Part shown: positions 53,817 through 63,260 of the stretch, one piece after another
Layout: every line of letters starts with the position of its first letter
Position numbering within the stretch: position 1 is the stretch's first letter
Assembly: GCA_002423185.1 (NCBI GenBank)
Contig: DIUX01000001.1
Coordinates: 702,050-766,049, forward strand
DNA: 64,000 nt
Direction of reading: 5' to 3'
DNA from: Micavibrio sp. UBA6147
GTDB taxonomy: Bacteria > Pseudomonadota > Alphaproteobacteria > Micavibrionales > UBA1664
Notes under the pieces: model-generated
Seen by the model: only the letters and a program-made list of their open reading frames with translations
The model's database searches: none
Told to the model about the DNA's origin: nothing
Translations under genes and position numbers: made by a program

Positions 53817-55232
53817 ATGGACAAACAAACATTCCTTGCCGAGTTCCGCCGCAATGTATGGCTCGAATTTTCGCTGCAAAAAATCATTCTTCTCCTGATC
53901 GTTGCCGGATTGACGCTGGCAATCAGTTTATCGACAGATCCAACGGCTTCTGATGTTGTCAAAATTACAATTAATACGGCCTTATTTATCGGGCTATTCG
54001 GATGCATCTCAAAGGTTGCGGATTCCATCACCGCCGAAATCGGGGGGCATACATGGGATTTCCAGCGCATGTCCGCCCTGCCCTCCACCAGCATCGTTTT
54101 CGGAAAAATTTTCGGGGCTTCGTCGTATATATTCGTAACGGTTTTTGTCGTTCTTACGCTTGGTTTCATCACGCTTACGAATAATATCAATCTCGCCGAC
54201 GGCAACATATACGACATGTTTTTTGAAAAAAGCACCTTGGCCTTGGCATGTATCGTTCTTGGTATGGGCGTGACGTTTATCGCCACAATCCAGATCGGGC
54301 GCATCATGATACGCCAAAAGCGCATCGGCGATACGCTGCTCAAAGGCCTCGGCATTCTCATCGGAAGCTCCGCCTATTTCGTCATTTCAGAAACGACCAA
54401 ATCCAGATATGGCATCGACCAGATCGACTGGTATGGTCAGAGCTATCACAACACCTCACTCTACTACGCGTTGCTTGCCGTCGCCATTGTGTGGGTCGCT
54501 ATCGGGGCTATTCAATCCTTGAAAGCCGAGCTTCAATTCAAGACATTCCCGACATGGTGGGTGGCGTTTATGGCGTGCGTCACCTTTATTCTGTGCGGCT
54601 TCACCCCCGACTATGCCGAGAGCTTTGAGCAGATATTGTCCTATTCAGCGGTTTGCATGTTCGGCGTGACGATTATATCGGCCTATACCATGATTTTATT
54701 CGAGGATTTGTCGATTGTCCGTTATCGCAAATTAATCGCCCATATTCGCGCCCGCAATGACCGCGAAACGCTGATACTGATGCCGCGCTGGATTCCGGGG
54801 GCGTTCCTTGCCCTTGTCGCGCTGTTTGTGCTTGCGGGCGTTTTGGTGGTCAACAAGATTGACGAGCCTTACTTGCTCTTCGGATTGCTCGCCGCGTTCT
54901 TTTTTGTCCTGCGCGATATTATGATCATGCATATCCTTGTGCTGCGCCAACCGGATAAGGCTTATCACCTGACATTCATGATCTATTTGATCATTCTTTA
55001 TGGGATATTGCCCTATTTCACCATTCATGTGCTGGGCATCGACAACCCGTCTGTTTTCTATGTCGATATAGAAAGCCGCACCACAGGCTTTATGGATGCC
55101 TTGCCCGCGATCATACAGGCCGCTGGCGTCACCTTCCTGTTTGCGCGCTTGCTGAAGCGCAAGGGAGAAGACAGCCTGAAAAGCAATGAACCGATTGCGA
55201 CAGGCTGGGTCGCGTCAAAGGAAGACCGTTAA
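53817..55232 (+). CDS. ABC-2-type permease, multi-pass membrane protein
   Basis: The 471-residue protein has about 11 hydrophobic segments spread evenly over its length (for example 24-42, 51-70, 105-125, 140-165, 180-200, 225-245, 255-275, 335-355, 360-385, 400-420, 435-455). No specific family motif is recognised. The 11-bp gap to the ATPase gene and the shared terminator show a two-gene exporter. No accessory protein (membrane fusion protein or outer-membrane channel) is encoded nearby, so export would end in the periplasm or membrane, for instance of a lipid or peptide. Confidence 0.8.
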   Translation: MDKQTFLAEFRRNVWLEFSLQKIILLLIVAGLTLAISLSTDPTASDVVKITINTALFIGLFGCISKVADSITAEIGGHTWDFQRMSALPSTSIVFGKIFGASSYIFVTVFVVLTLGFITLTNNINLADGNIYDMFFEKSTLALACIVLGMGVTFIATIQIGRIMIRQKRIGDTLLKGLGILIGSSAYFVISETTKSRYGIDQIDWYGQSYHNTSLYYALLAVAIVWVAIGAIQSLKAELQFKTFPTWWVAFMACVTFILCGFTPDYAESFEQILSYSAVCMFGVTIISAYTMILFEDLSIVRYRKLIAHIRARNDRETLILMPRWIPGAFLALVALFVLAGVLVVNKIDEPYLLFGLLAAFFFVLRDIMIMHILVLRQPDKAYHLTFMIYLIILYGILPYFTIHVLGIDNPSVFYVDIESRTTGFMDALPAIIQAAGVTFLFARLLKRKGEDSLKSNEPIATGWVASKEDR

Positions 55233-55261
55233 CAATTCGCGGCACACCAACATTTCCACGG

Positions 55262-55286
55262 AAGGGCGGAGATACCGCCCTTTTTT
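55262..55286 (+). terminator. Rho-independent terminator of the ABC exporter operon
   Basis: AAGGGCGG (55262-55269) and CCGCCCTT (55275-55282) form a perfect 8-bp stem with a 5-nt loop, followed by a T-run, 29 bases after the permease stop. Confidence 0.92.
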
Positions 55287-55343
55287 CTTTTTTGATTGGC
55301 TTACAGCCCCCGCGCATCCCCAAAAAATTCAGAAAAAGGCAAT

Positions 55344-55364
55344 AAAAAAACCGCCCGAAGGCGG
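55344..55364 (-). terminator. Rho-independent terminator of tRNA-Asp
   Basis: On the minus strand CCGCC-TTCG-GGCGG with a stable UUCG tetraloop (55351-55364) is followed by seven T, 21 bases after the tRNA 3' end. Confidence 0.9.
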
Positions 55365-55384
55365 ATTTTCTAGATACCCTTAAA

Positions 55385-55461
<77 letters not shown>

Positions 55462-55477
55462 GTTTAAAGGTTAGGAA

Positions 55478-55506
55478 TGTTTACAGTGCGTTTTTATCTG
55501 TGTCAA
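55478..55506 (-). promoter_or_regulatory. Promoter of tRNA-Asp
   Basis: A consensus TTGACA (55501-55506) lies 17 bp from TAAACA (55478-55483) on the minus strand, placing the start about 10 bases before the tRNA. The -10 is a weak match but position and -35 are good. Confidence 0.65.
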
Positions 55507-55628
55507 CAATCACTGTTATTTTTCGCAAATTTTTTTATGAAATTTTATGCGCCGCCGCTTCATCGACCGATGAACGCCTCTGCGGCGCATAAAAAACAAG
55601 CTATTTCGAACAATCCGTCCTAGGCCGT

Positions 55629-56747
55629 TTAGGCCGCGCAGGCGAAGACAGGCTCTTTATAATCCATGTTCAAGGCCTCAGCGACGGCTTTGTAGGTGAT
55701 TTTACCTTCAAAGACATTCAGACCGGCGCGCAGATGCGGATTCTCGGTCAACGCCATTCTCCAACCCTTATTGGCAAGTTCCAGCGTATACGGCAATGTC
55801 GCGTGGTTCAGCGCGGCTGTGGAGCTTTGCGGAAACGCACCGGGCATATTTGCAACGCAGTAATGCACAACGCCGTCAACCTCGTAAACAGGCTTGTCAT
55901 GGGTTGTGGCCTTGCTGGTTTCAAGGCATCCGCCTTGGTCAATCGCGATGTCGACAACGACACAGCCTTCCTTCATGTTTTTAAGGTCGGCGCGTGAAAT
56001 CAGTTTCGGCGCCGCCGCCCCCGGAATCAACACCGCACCAATAATGGAATCGGCCGTGGCGCTGTAACGCTCCAGTGACGCAGCGGTGGACGTGACAACA
56101 TTCGCGGATGTGCCAAAATATTCATCAAGGAAACGAATACGGTCGGGGGAACGCTCCAAAATCGTGACACGAGCGCCCATACCCACCGCAACGCGCGCCG
56201 CGTTAAAACCCGACACGCCGCCGCCGATGACCAGAACTTCCGCAGGCTCAACCCCCGGAACACCGCTCATCAAACGACCCGTCCCGCCGAGGTGTTTTTG
56301 GCCGTAAAACGCCGCCATTTGCGGCCCCATGCGCCCTGCGATCTCGCTCATCGGCGCCAGCAACGGCAAACCGCCATTGCGGCCTGTGACTGTTTCATAG
56401 GCAATGGCCACACAGCCGGAGTTCATCAAGCCTTGAGCTTGTTTGGAATCCGCCGCCAAGTGCAAATAGGTAAACAACACTTGCCCTTCGCGCAGCATCG
56501 CACATTCAACAGCTTGGGGCTCCTTGACCTTAACGACCATATCGGCCTTCTCAAACACGTCTTTGGCGGTGGCGACAATACTGGCACCGGCCTTACGGTA
56601 TTCATCATCGCTGGCGCGGATGCCTTGTCCGGCATTGGTTTCGACAATCACTTTATGCCCCGCAGACACGAGTTCTTTGACCGAGTCAGGGTTCATACCG
56701 ACACGATTTTCTTGGGGTTTAATTTCCTTTGGAACGCCTACGAGCAT
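55629..56747 (-). CDS. ald: Alanine dehydrogenase
   Basis: Ald interconverts L-alanine and pyruvate with NAD and ammonia, linking amino-acid use to central carbon. The 372-residue length is typical. It shows the N-terminal VPKEIKPQENRVGM with the substrate-binding Arg, the catalytic His in TYLHLA and Asp in DIAIDQGGC, and the NAD-binding VIGGGVSGFNAARVAVGMGA. The ATG at 56747 has AGGGAG at ideal spacing and replaces a longer frame to 56807. It stands alone, upstream of tRNA-Asp on the same strand. Confidence 0.96.
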   Translation of the reverse strand: MLVGVPKEIKPQENRVGMNPDSVKELVSAGHKVIVETNAGQGIRASDDEYRKAGASIVATAKDVFEKADMVVKVKEPQAVECAMLREGQVLFTYLHLAADSKQAQGLMNSGCVAIAYETVTGRNGGLPLLAPMSEIAGRMGPQMAAFYGQKHLGGTGRLMSGVPGVEPAEVLVIGGGVSGFNAARVAVGMGARVTILERSPDRIRFLDEYFGTSANVVTSTAASLERYSATADSIIGAVLIPGAAAPKLISRADLKNMKEGCVVVDIAIDQGGCLETSKATTHDKPVYEVDGVVHYCVANMPGAFPQSSTAALNHATLPYTLELANKGWRMALTENPHLRAGLNVFEGKITYKAVAEALNMDYKEPVFACAA

Positions 56748-56913
56748 TTGGTATCTCCCTGCTGTGTGACACATGTTAAAAAACGGATGCCTTAATAGTG
56801 GCGCCATTGTTTACCATTTTTTGCATCACAACGCCATATGCAGCGCAGCACAAACCCGATCAAAAATAAATATTTTTTATGGAAAATTAAAAAGCTCTAT
56901 GGTATAAAGTCCA

Positions 56914-59900
56914 ATGACCGAGAAAACCGTAATCACAACTGGCGTCACTGACACCCCCACAACTGGCGTAGCTGTTGACGTCACGACCGTCACCACCGAC
57001 ACCACTGGCACCATCACCACCCCCGAAGGCTTGCTGGACAACATCCGCCGTAAAAGCGGAAAATCAGCCATCAGCAAGCAATTCCTGAGCGACGCCTTCA
57101 ACGCAGTTAGCGAGAGCGAATTCACCCGCGAACGCCGTAAGAAAGCCGCCCTCAAAAAAATCAATGCCGACCTCGAAAAAGGCATCATCCCTGATTATAT
57201 TTTGGAAGACGGACGCATTGCGGGCCTCCAATCGAACGAAACAAAAACATTCCAAACGAAGATGGAGGCGGTCACCAAACGCCTGTTCAGCAGCCAATAT
57301 TCCTCAACACTGCATAATTTCCGTTTTATCATATCGGACAAAGACAAGCCCAATGCGGGAGTGATTACGAAGGCCAAGCCGCCTATCATCGTGTTCAGTA
57401 AAGCCTTGATTGATCTGCTGGAAACCGAAGACCAACTCGCCGCCGTTTTGGCGCATGAATTAACCCACCAAGCCATTTTCGACCGCATCGGCAAACACGG
57501 CAATTCCAACCCCGAAGAAACCATGTCCGATGTATGGGCGGTGCATTTATTGCAAAAGGGCGGATATAACCCGCACGCCATGCTGGAATTCATGACCAAA
57601 TTGCGTGACTTGCCCGAGCCCGACCATGAACGCAGCATCCTGCGCATCCTTGACCCGCACCCGCCAATCAACATCCGCCTGCGTAACATCGAAAACGCCC
57701 TTGCGATTGTCGAACAAAAAGAAAAACTCAACAGTGGCAGAACGGCATTTGATGAGGATTTGCGTGCGACTGTCGGCAAAGCCGCGCACGAAACATATCT
57801 TGAAAGACGACTGCGCGAACTGGACTATGCCGCCCTGTCGCTGGACGACAAAGTCAAGGCAACAAGCCGCCTCATCCTTGATGAATATATTGAGTTTAGC
57901 GAAATCCACGGCCATCGCAACGAAGAAATGCAAACCCACCTCAAAGCCTTGTGCAAGGATTGCCGCGATACGGAGCAATATGATTTATTACTCCCACTAT
58001 ACTACGCCCTCATCAATATCGGGCCGCACCTTGAAAACCACAAGGCGACCAAAATGCATACTTTTATATCCGCCATCGCGTTTTCTCGGATTCCCCCTCT
58101 CGAAGTGAAAACGCCTTTGACTCCAGAGATCAAAGAAGACCTGATAAAACAACACCAAGAACATCGCCAAGAAGAGCGCTACCCAATGGGCGTATTTCGT
58201 GATTTACACATCGCGATGAACGGTTTTGTAAACGCCAAGAGCTTTGACGACGCCCTCCCCCATGCCCGCACGATCAATGCATACACTGCGGCTTATGACA
58301 TTTCCCGTTCTTATTATCTCAGCCGCCTTCATAATCTGCCTGATTTTTCCAAATTACGGCACAGGCAAGACATACAAAAGGCGCTCGCCGAAAGCCAAAA
58401 AACCGGAAAACCGACTGAGTTTTCTTGGAACCCGCACCGCCGATGGGGGCAAAGCCCCAAAGAAGGCGCGACAGAGATTTTACAAGCGCTCCACAGCTTT
58501 CATATCGATGACGGCATGATTCCCGCCGCCCGTAAGCGCCGAGCTCTCTGGCCGCTCCCATATGGGTTCAGCTTCAATCACTGCAATTACGACCTAGATG
58601 ACTTAACCCTCGACGGGGATGGGCATATTCTTGGCCTGAGGGCAGACTACGACAGACGGTTCGACTATGATGAAAACCGCAACGAGACCGCGTTCCGCGC
58701 CAGTGAAAACGCCTTACTGCGCAATCTTGATAAAAGCGCCGCCGAAACGCTCGCCTATATTGATTGGTCGGAGATGGAAACTGACCTATGGGGCTTCATT
58801 GAAAAGCATCAGGCCTTGCTAAAGCCGCAACTCAGCATCGTGAATAAAGGGCATGATTTCGCTGCCGCCTTTGTTGAAAAACTCGAAGAACTCCACGACA
58901 AAGACCCCAAGAAATACGCCCCCCATATCCGCAAATTTTTTGACGGATACGGACAATTGCAACGCGCATTCGGCATCGGAAAAAACCAAAAACCGCACCC
59001 GCAATCCTTGCCCGGCATGATTGGTGCGTTCCATAGCGAAACACGCTATCAAGGCAACACCATGGGATTCCGCAAGGACATCACAAAATGGGTTCAATCG
59101 AAACAAACCTATGTCACGCGCAAAGTGTCACGCGACTGTCAAAAAGGCATGTTCGTTGACCACCCCTATATTCGCATGATGACAAAATTCGCGCCGCTTT
59201 ACCTTGATATGCGGTCAATCGGCATGATCCTTGACCAGACCAATATCTATTGCGAATCCCCGCGTAAGCAAGACGATGTTGAAAAAATATTCCGCGTTGA
59301 TATACGCGCCTTGCTCGGCTATGAAAAACCAAAAACGGCGCAGGACTTAATCAACACTGTCAAAAAGCTCAATGACGCGCGCAACAAGGAACACCCACGC
59401 AGCCCCCATTGCTTCCGCCATGTCGCGGACATGGAAATTCATCGTTTTTTATTGGACAACAAAGACCAATATCTTGACCTCCAAACCCTCAAGGACATCA
59501 AGGCCGTGCGCCATGAAGGCTTGTCGGCATCCGTTAACCCCATAATCAAGATAGACGATGGCTCCGATTACAATGACCGCTTTATTATGCTCTTCGAGCG
59601 GCAAGTGCGCATCAACGCGGCCACTGACCTCGACCCGAACAAAACAACGGTCACAGACCTAATCAACCGCTATAAATCTTATTGCGGCGTACAATCGGCT
59701 AATGGCTCGCTCTTCACGCGCCAGCCCGCCTTGCGTAAAACATACGAACAAACCATTCAAACCCGTATTGAGGCCATCAAACACCCCGTCAAGCGCAAGG
59801 ATAGGCTTGAACAACTGCTCAATGAATGCGATCTGAAAGACCCCGATTTCAGGGGATGGGCGGTTGATCAGTGGGTCAAAGCCCAATCCACAATCTTGCT

Positions 59901-62019
59901 TGAAAATTACGGCACAGCTTATTCCCGCCGTCTGCCGAGGATTGCCGACAAAGTCATTCAAAGCACGAAAAAGAGCCAAAGCGTCAACATGCTCTCCGGC
60001 CTTCTCAACGCCATAGAAGCGGGCGAAAAAGACAGCTTTATGGTGCGTGACAAGCTGGTCAACAGCTTGCTCAAAAAAGGATCGGAAGACGGGCTGCTCG
60101 CCGCCGCCAATGACGACGTCATGGATCGCATGTCGAACAACCCCGAACTGCGTTTGTCGATGCTCAACTTCCTGACCGAGCCATTATCCGACGCCAATGC
60201 CCTTAATGCGTTTGACCAATTACAGACCATCTATATGCAAAAAGGTGCGGCACCGTCCCAGCTTCAGAGCCTCTTCACACAATACGTTAAATTGCCCGAT
60301 GAAGCCAAGATTGACATGATGGGGATAACGCACCGGAATTTTTGGTCGATGCCCTTTGCCGCCCGCACGATTTACATTGAACGGGTTTTGTTCCCAGTCG
60401 ACCAAACCGACCAAAAAGACTTTGACGAAGCGATGCGCTATGTCCTTGACCGCATCTTGCCGGAAGGCAAACCATACACCGCCGAAGCGCGCAAAATCCT
60501 CACAACCCATATGGAGGAATGTAGTAAGCCTCTACAACGCCTGATGATTTCAGCCCTGATGACGGCGAGCGAGAAAAAAGAAACCACCCCCGCGCCCTCC
60601 TTTGCGACAAACGCGCAAAACAATGCGGCACAAGCACAAAGTCCACAAAGTGACATTCGCCCTGGTCAAATCTTGTCGCTTGTTCTCGGCAAAACAGGGG
60701 CCGCCGGCGGCAAAATTTTGCAAGCGGTTCACAGTTATTTGCAATCCGTGCCAACAGATGACCCGAACCTCATCCAGTTCCGCGATGACTTGAAAGCCTC
60801 AAAAAGCGATTTCAACGTACCGTTCCGGTGGGATATTTTTGACCGGATCAACCAAGCCGTTCCGCAAAAAATCCGTCAAACCATGACGGTCGGGCGGTTG
60901 CTTGGCGCTGGATCATACGGCTATACCGTTCAAATTCGCCGCAAAAACAAAGACACGGCCTTAACCTTGCTCCGCCCCAATGTTGAATATGAGGCGCAGC
61001 ATCAATTCGAACATTACCGAATCACCGCCGAAAAACTTGCCAAGGACGATTCCAAATGGGCGCCGCTTACCGGCATTTTGGCCAATGCCCGCGAGATGGC
61101 ACAGGTCGAAGCCGATTTCAATATCGGGGCGCAACAAATCCGCGCCGCAGAAAAACTCTATAACGGCTATAAAATCAAGGCCGATGAAGAAACCTTCAAA
61201 ATCCGCACCGCGTCCTTGCATGATTTTGGTAAGGAGTACAAAGAAACCGCCCTCGCCCGCGGTGTGCATTTTAACGATTTGCCCGCGACAACACAGGCCG
61301 AAAAACAATACCGCCAAGCCGCCGCCAAAGCCCTGTTCACCGCCGAAATATCCATCATGCTCTCCGGCGCGGGGTTTGATTACGACCGCCACGGCGCACA
61401 ACAAAGGATTGCAGGAAACACCATCACGATGTTTGACCACGGATCGTTGATGTATGACCTTAAAAAAGGCGCCGTCAAAACCCCGACAGAGGCCGAAAAA
61501 CACACGCTCGGCACCATCATCGCCTCCGTTGCCACAGACCTTAAAAACGGCAATTCACAAGTGATGGAAGCCCTGCTCGCCAAATTAACCGACACCAGAC
61601 AATATGGTGAGTCCGCCGATTATATCGAAGGCTTCAAACGCGGCCTCCTCGCCCTCGGCGATTACCGCCAACACATGGGAACAACCGACAAAGCCCGCAA
61701 TGACGCCGTTCAAAATGCAATCATGGCGGTTATATTATCAGGCAGTGTCGACCCCGTCATTCAAAGCGCCGTCCTCAAGGCCGTCGACCCCACCGGCGCG
61801 CTCACCAAGGACTTCAAAGGCGCAAAGCAAGCCGCCGCCGATGGCGTCATCCCGCCTCTTGCGAGCGACATTACCATCATATCGCACGGTCAGGCCGCCT
61901 TCGAAAATCGGAAAAATGTGATACGGGCCTATATCGTCACAGCCGTCAAACAGACCTTCGACGCCTATATGCCGTCTTTCCTGAAGCGCAAAAACGGATC
62001 ATCACGGCCGCAGCCCTGA
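56914..62019 (+). CDS. Giant protein: N-terminal M48-like metalloprotease, C-terminal ABC1/UbiB-like (pseudo)kinase domain
   Basis: I know no characterised homologue of this 1701-residue (about 190 kDa) protein. A Thr/Val-rich N-terminus without signal peptide is followed by a complete M48-type peptidase (about 115-270): HELTH (181-185), third zinc ligand Glu202 in EETMSD, then GGYNPHAM and DPHPPINIRLRNIE. Residues about 280-1220 are mostly helical and unrecognised. After a Pro/Ala/Gln linker (about 1225-1255) an ABC1/UbiB-like domain appears: KILQ (1267-1270, cf. KxGQ), Gly-rich LGAGSYGYTV (from 1330), LLRPNVE, ExD (1399-1401), catalytic-loop-like DRHGAQ (1491-1496) and DHG (1508-1510). The position of the usual ATP-binding Lys is Thr1351. 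It is a single-gene unit. Both domain calls come from motif reading; the second is less certain. Confidence 0.82.
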   Translation: MTEKTVITTGVTDTPTTGVAVDVTTVTTDTTGTITTPEGLLDNIRRKSGKSAISKQFLSDAFNAVSESEFTRERRKKAALKKINADLEKGIIPDYILEDGRIAGLQSNETKTFQTKMEAVTKRLFSSQYSSTLHNFRFIISDKDKPNAGVITKAKPPIIVFSKALIDLLETEDQLAAVLAHELTHQAIFDRIGKHGNSNPEETMSDVWAVHLLQKGGYNPHAMLEFMTKLRDLPEPDHERSILRILDPHPPINIRLRNIENALAIVEQKEKLNSGRTAFDEDLRATVGKAAHETYLERRLRELDYAALSLDDKVKATSRLILDEYIEFSEIHGHRNEEMQTHLKALCKDCRDTEQYDLLLPLYYALINIGPHLENHKATKMHTFISAIAFSRIPPLEVKTPLTPEIKEDLIKQHQEHRQEERYPMGVFRDLHIAMNGFVNAKSFDDALPHARTINAYTAAYDISRSYYLSRLHNLPDFSKLRHRQDIQKALAESQKTGKPTEFSWNPHRRWGQSPKEGATEILQALHSFHIDDGMIPAARKRRALWPLPYGFSFNHCNYDLDDLTLDGDGHILGLRADYDRRFDYDENRNETAFRASENALLRNLDKSAAETLAYIDWSEMETDLWGFIEKHQALLKPQLSIVNKGHDFAAAFVEKLEELHDKDPKKYAPHIRKFFDGYGQLQRAFGIGKNQKPHPQSLPGMIGAFHSETRYQGNTMGFRKDITKWVQSKQTYVTRKVSRDCQKGMFVDHPYIRMMTKFAPLYLDMRSIGMILDQTNIYCESPRKQDDVEKIFRVDIRALLGYEKPKTAQDLINTVKKLNDARNKEHPRSPHCFRHVADMEIHRFLLDNKDQYLDLQTLKDIKAVRHEGLSASVNPIIKIDDGSDYNDRFIMLFERQVRINAATDLDPNKTTVTDLINRYKSYCGVQSANGSLFTRQPALRKTYEQTIQTRIEAIKHPVKRKDRLEQLLNECDLKDPDFRGWAVDQWVKAQSTILLENYGTAYSRRLPRIADKVIQSTKKSQSVNMLSGLLNAIEAGEKDSFMVRDKLVNSLLKKGSEDGLLAAANDDVMDRMSNNPELRLSMLNFLTEPLSDANALNAFDQLQTIYMQKGAAPSQLQSLFTQYVKLPDEAKIDMMGITHRNFWSMPFAARTIYIERVLFPVDQTDQKDFDEAMRYVLDRILPEGKPYTAEARKILTTHMEECSKPLQRLMISALMTASEKKETTPAPSFATNAQNNAAQAQSPQSDIRPGQILSLVLGKTGAAGGKILQAVHSYLQSVPTDDPNLIQFRDDLKASKSDFNVPFRWDIFDRINQAVPQKIRQTMTVGRLLGAGSYGYTVQIRRKNKDTALTLLRPNVEYEAQHQFEHYRITAEKLAKDDSKWAPLTGILANAREMAQVEADFNIGAQQIRAAEKLYNGYKIKADEETFKIRTASLHDFGKEYKETALARGVHFNDLPATTQAEKQYRQAAAKALFTAEISIMLSGAGFDYDRHGAQQRIAGNTITMFDHGSLMYDLKKGAVKTPTEAEKHTLGTIIASVATDLKNGNSQVMEALLAKLTDTRQYGESADYIEGFKRGLLALGDYRQHMGTTDKARNDAVQNAIMAVILSGSVDPVIQSAVLKAVDPTGALTKDFKGAKQAAADGVIPPLASDITIISHGQAAFENRKNVIRAYIVTAVKQTFDAYMPSFLKRKNGSSRPQP

Positions 62020-62042
62020 TAGACAGCGGGCCACCCCCCGTA

Positions 62043-62390
62043 TCACTCGCCTTTATTCTTGATAAACAACAGCTTGATCAAGCAATACGCCCCCACAATC
62101 GCCAAGACCGCTCCATAAATGGGGAAAGACAATACAATCCCGATGATAATGGCCGTTGATGTGGCGGGGAATTTATCGAACAGCTCCATGAACACTAATC
62201 CATGAAATATGGCCGCGATAATAAACAGAATAATCATGAGTTTAGGAAGAAATTTTCCGGTTTTTTCTATAGCCTCGGGGTCTTTTGAGGCCGCCTTGGC
62301 ACCGAAATATCCATTCTCCATCGTAATTTTCAAAATGATAAAAATCACGATGATCGCAGGGATAATAAAGCTTTCGAGAATATTGACCAT
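62043..62390 (-). CDS. Small three-helix membrane protein of unknown function
   Basis: The 115-residue protein has three hydrophobic helices (about 5-25, 48-70 and 80-105) with a charged loop (GAKAASKDPEAIEKTGKF) after the first and a basic tail. I do not recognise the family. The ATG at 62390 was preferred to a TTG at 62402. It lies 60 bp downstream of tRNA-Val on the same strand, with a GC-rich hairpin between, and converges on the giant gene. Confidence 0.7.
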   Translation of the reverse strand: MVNILESFIIPAIIVIFIILKITMENGYFGAKAASKDPEAIEKTGKFLPKLMIILFIIAAIFHGLVFMELFDKFPATSTAIIIGIVLSFPIYGAVLAIVGAYCLIKLLFIKNKGE

Positions 62391-62392
62391 GC

Positions 62393-62417
62393 AAGCCCGC
62401 AAGGCGGGAGCCCGCCT
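62393..62417 (-). terminator. Competing GC-rich hairpins between tRNA-Val and the small membrane gene
   Basis: GGCGGG-AG-CCCGCC (62403-62416) is a perfect 6-bp stem and overlaps an alternative CCCGC-AAG-GCGGG stem (62396-62408). They lie just before the ATG at 62390. They could end the tRNA-Val transcript or control the downstream start; no T-run is present. Confidence 0.35.
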
Positions 62418-62450
62418 GTTGTGTTACGTCACAAACATACTGAATGAAAA

Positions 62451-62526
62451 TGGTGGGTGATGACGGGATCGAACCGCCGACCCTCTCGGTGTAAACGAGA
62501 TGCTCTCCCAGCTGAGCTAATCACCC
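62451..62526 (-). tRNA. tRNA-Val (TAC)
   Basis: The 76-nt cloverleaf has acceptor arms GGGTGAT and ATCACCC, a D arm with AGCTCAGCTGGGAGAGC, an anticodon loop TTTACAC giving TAC, a T arm with GGTTCGATCCC, discriminator A and an encoded CCA. Confidence 0.96.
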
Positions 62527-62830
62527 ATTCAAGATCAGGCAATACAAATACACCATCACAAGCATTTTTCAAGCCTTTTTTTCGCTGCCCATCGGATTTA
62601 AAGCAAAAACACTATTTTTTTCAAAGCGCGACCGCTTTCCCCCAATCACCCAGTCAAAAACGGCGCCCAAAAACAGAATTTTTCACAGAAGTTTCGAAGA
62701 GAGAGAGAAAAAACGCAGCATCTGCGCCTCAAACTTTCCGCACAACACACTTTCCGCACAAAAAGAAACAGCCACACGAACATTCGTATGGCTGGATCTT
62801 ACGTCCGGACGAGCCGGAGAAAACGGCGTC
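62527..62830. other. Intergenic region between HU and tRNA-Val
   Basis: The 304-bp stretch contains the HU terminator (62760-62793) and a second, weaker hairpin on the minus strand (62714-62726: CGCAG-ATG-CTGCG followed by six T). The tRNA-Val promoter should lie at 62530-62580, where TTGAAA with TATTTG is a possible but poor pair. No gene is supported. Confidence 0.5.
62760..62793 (-). terminator. Rho-independent terminator of the HU gene
   Basis: On the minus strand arms AGCCATACGA and TCGTGTGGCT (one G-U pair) form a 10-bp stem with a 4-nt loop (62770-62793), followed by GTTTCTTTTTG, 38 bases after the HU stop. Confidence 0.85.
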
Positions 62831-63103
62831 TTAGTTGACGGCGTCTTTGAGTTCTTTACCGGCTTTGAATTTCGGCTGTTTGGAAGCCTTAATTTTGATC
62901 GGTGCGCCGGTGCGTGGGTTGCGGCCGGTTGTGGCAGCGCGCTCAGCAACTGAGAACGTACCGAAGCCAACAACACGAACGTCTTCGCCTTGCTTCAGTG
63001 TTTGTTTGATAACAGCGATAACAGCGTTAACAGAACGCTCTGCGTCTGCTTTGGTTTGACCACTGTGTTCAGCAACTGCTGAAATAAGTTCTGCTTTATT
63101 CAC
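62831..63103 (-). CDS. hup: DNA-binding protein HU
   Basis: HU bends and compacts DNA as a dimer. With a GTG start at 63103 the protein has 90 residues, exactly the family length, and reads V/MNKAELISAVAEHSG; GGGGG lies 6 to 10 bases before the GTG. Longer in-frame ATG starts (63115, 63169) would add a non-conserved leader. The signature GFGTFSVAERAATTGRNPRT contains the DNA-contacting beta arm with its Pro at the tip. It is downstream of lon with its own promoter, a common alphaproteobacterial pair. Confidence 0.96.
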   Translation of the reverse strand: MNKAELISAVAEHSGQTKADAERSVNAVIAVIKQTLKQGEDVRVVGFGTFSVAERAATTGRNPRTGAPIKIKASKQPKFKAGKELKDAVN

Positions 63104-63176
63104 GGGAACCCCCATTAATTTAAAGTTGAGAAACTGACCCCGAAGAATTCCATAAAAAAGACTCCGCAATCAGACC

Positions 63177-63206
63177 ATTAAAACCGCTGAAGGCTTTACA
63201 TATCAA
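63177..63206 (-). promoter_or_regulatory. Promoter of the HU gene
   Basis: TTGATA (63201-63206) and TTTAAT (63177-63182), each five of six to consensus, are spaced by 18 bp on the minus strand. Transcription would start near 63170 and give a 65-nt leader. Confidence 0.7.
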
Positions 63207-63260
63207 GCCCTACAGAGATTCTGTCGATACCAAGAGTTTTACCCTTAATTACGCAACAAT

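Noticed and set aside
62457..62834. 125-codon plus-strand frame over tRNA-Val and the HU terminator
   Set aside because: It translates through a tRNA gene and two terminator hairpins.
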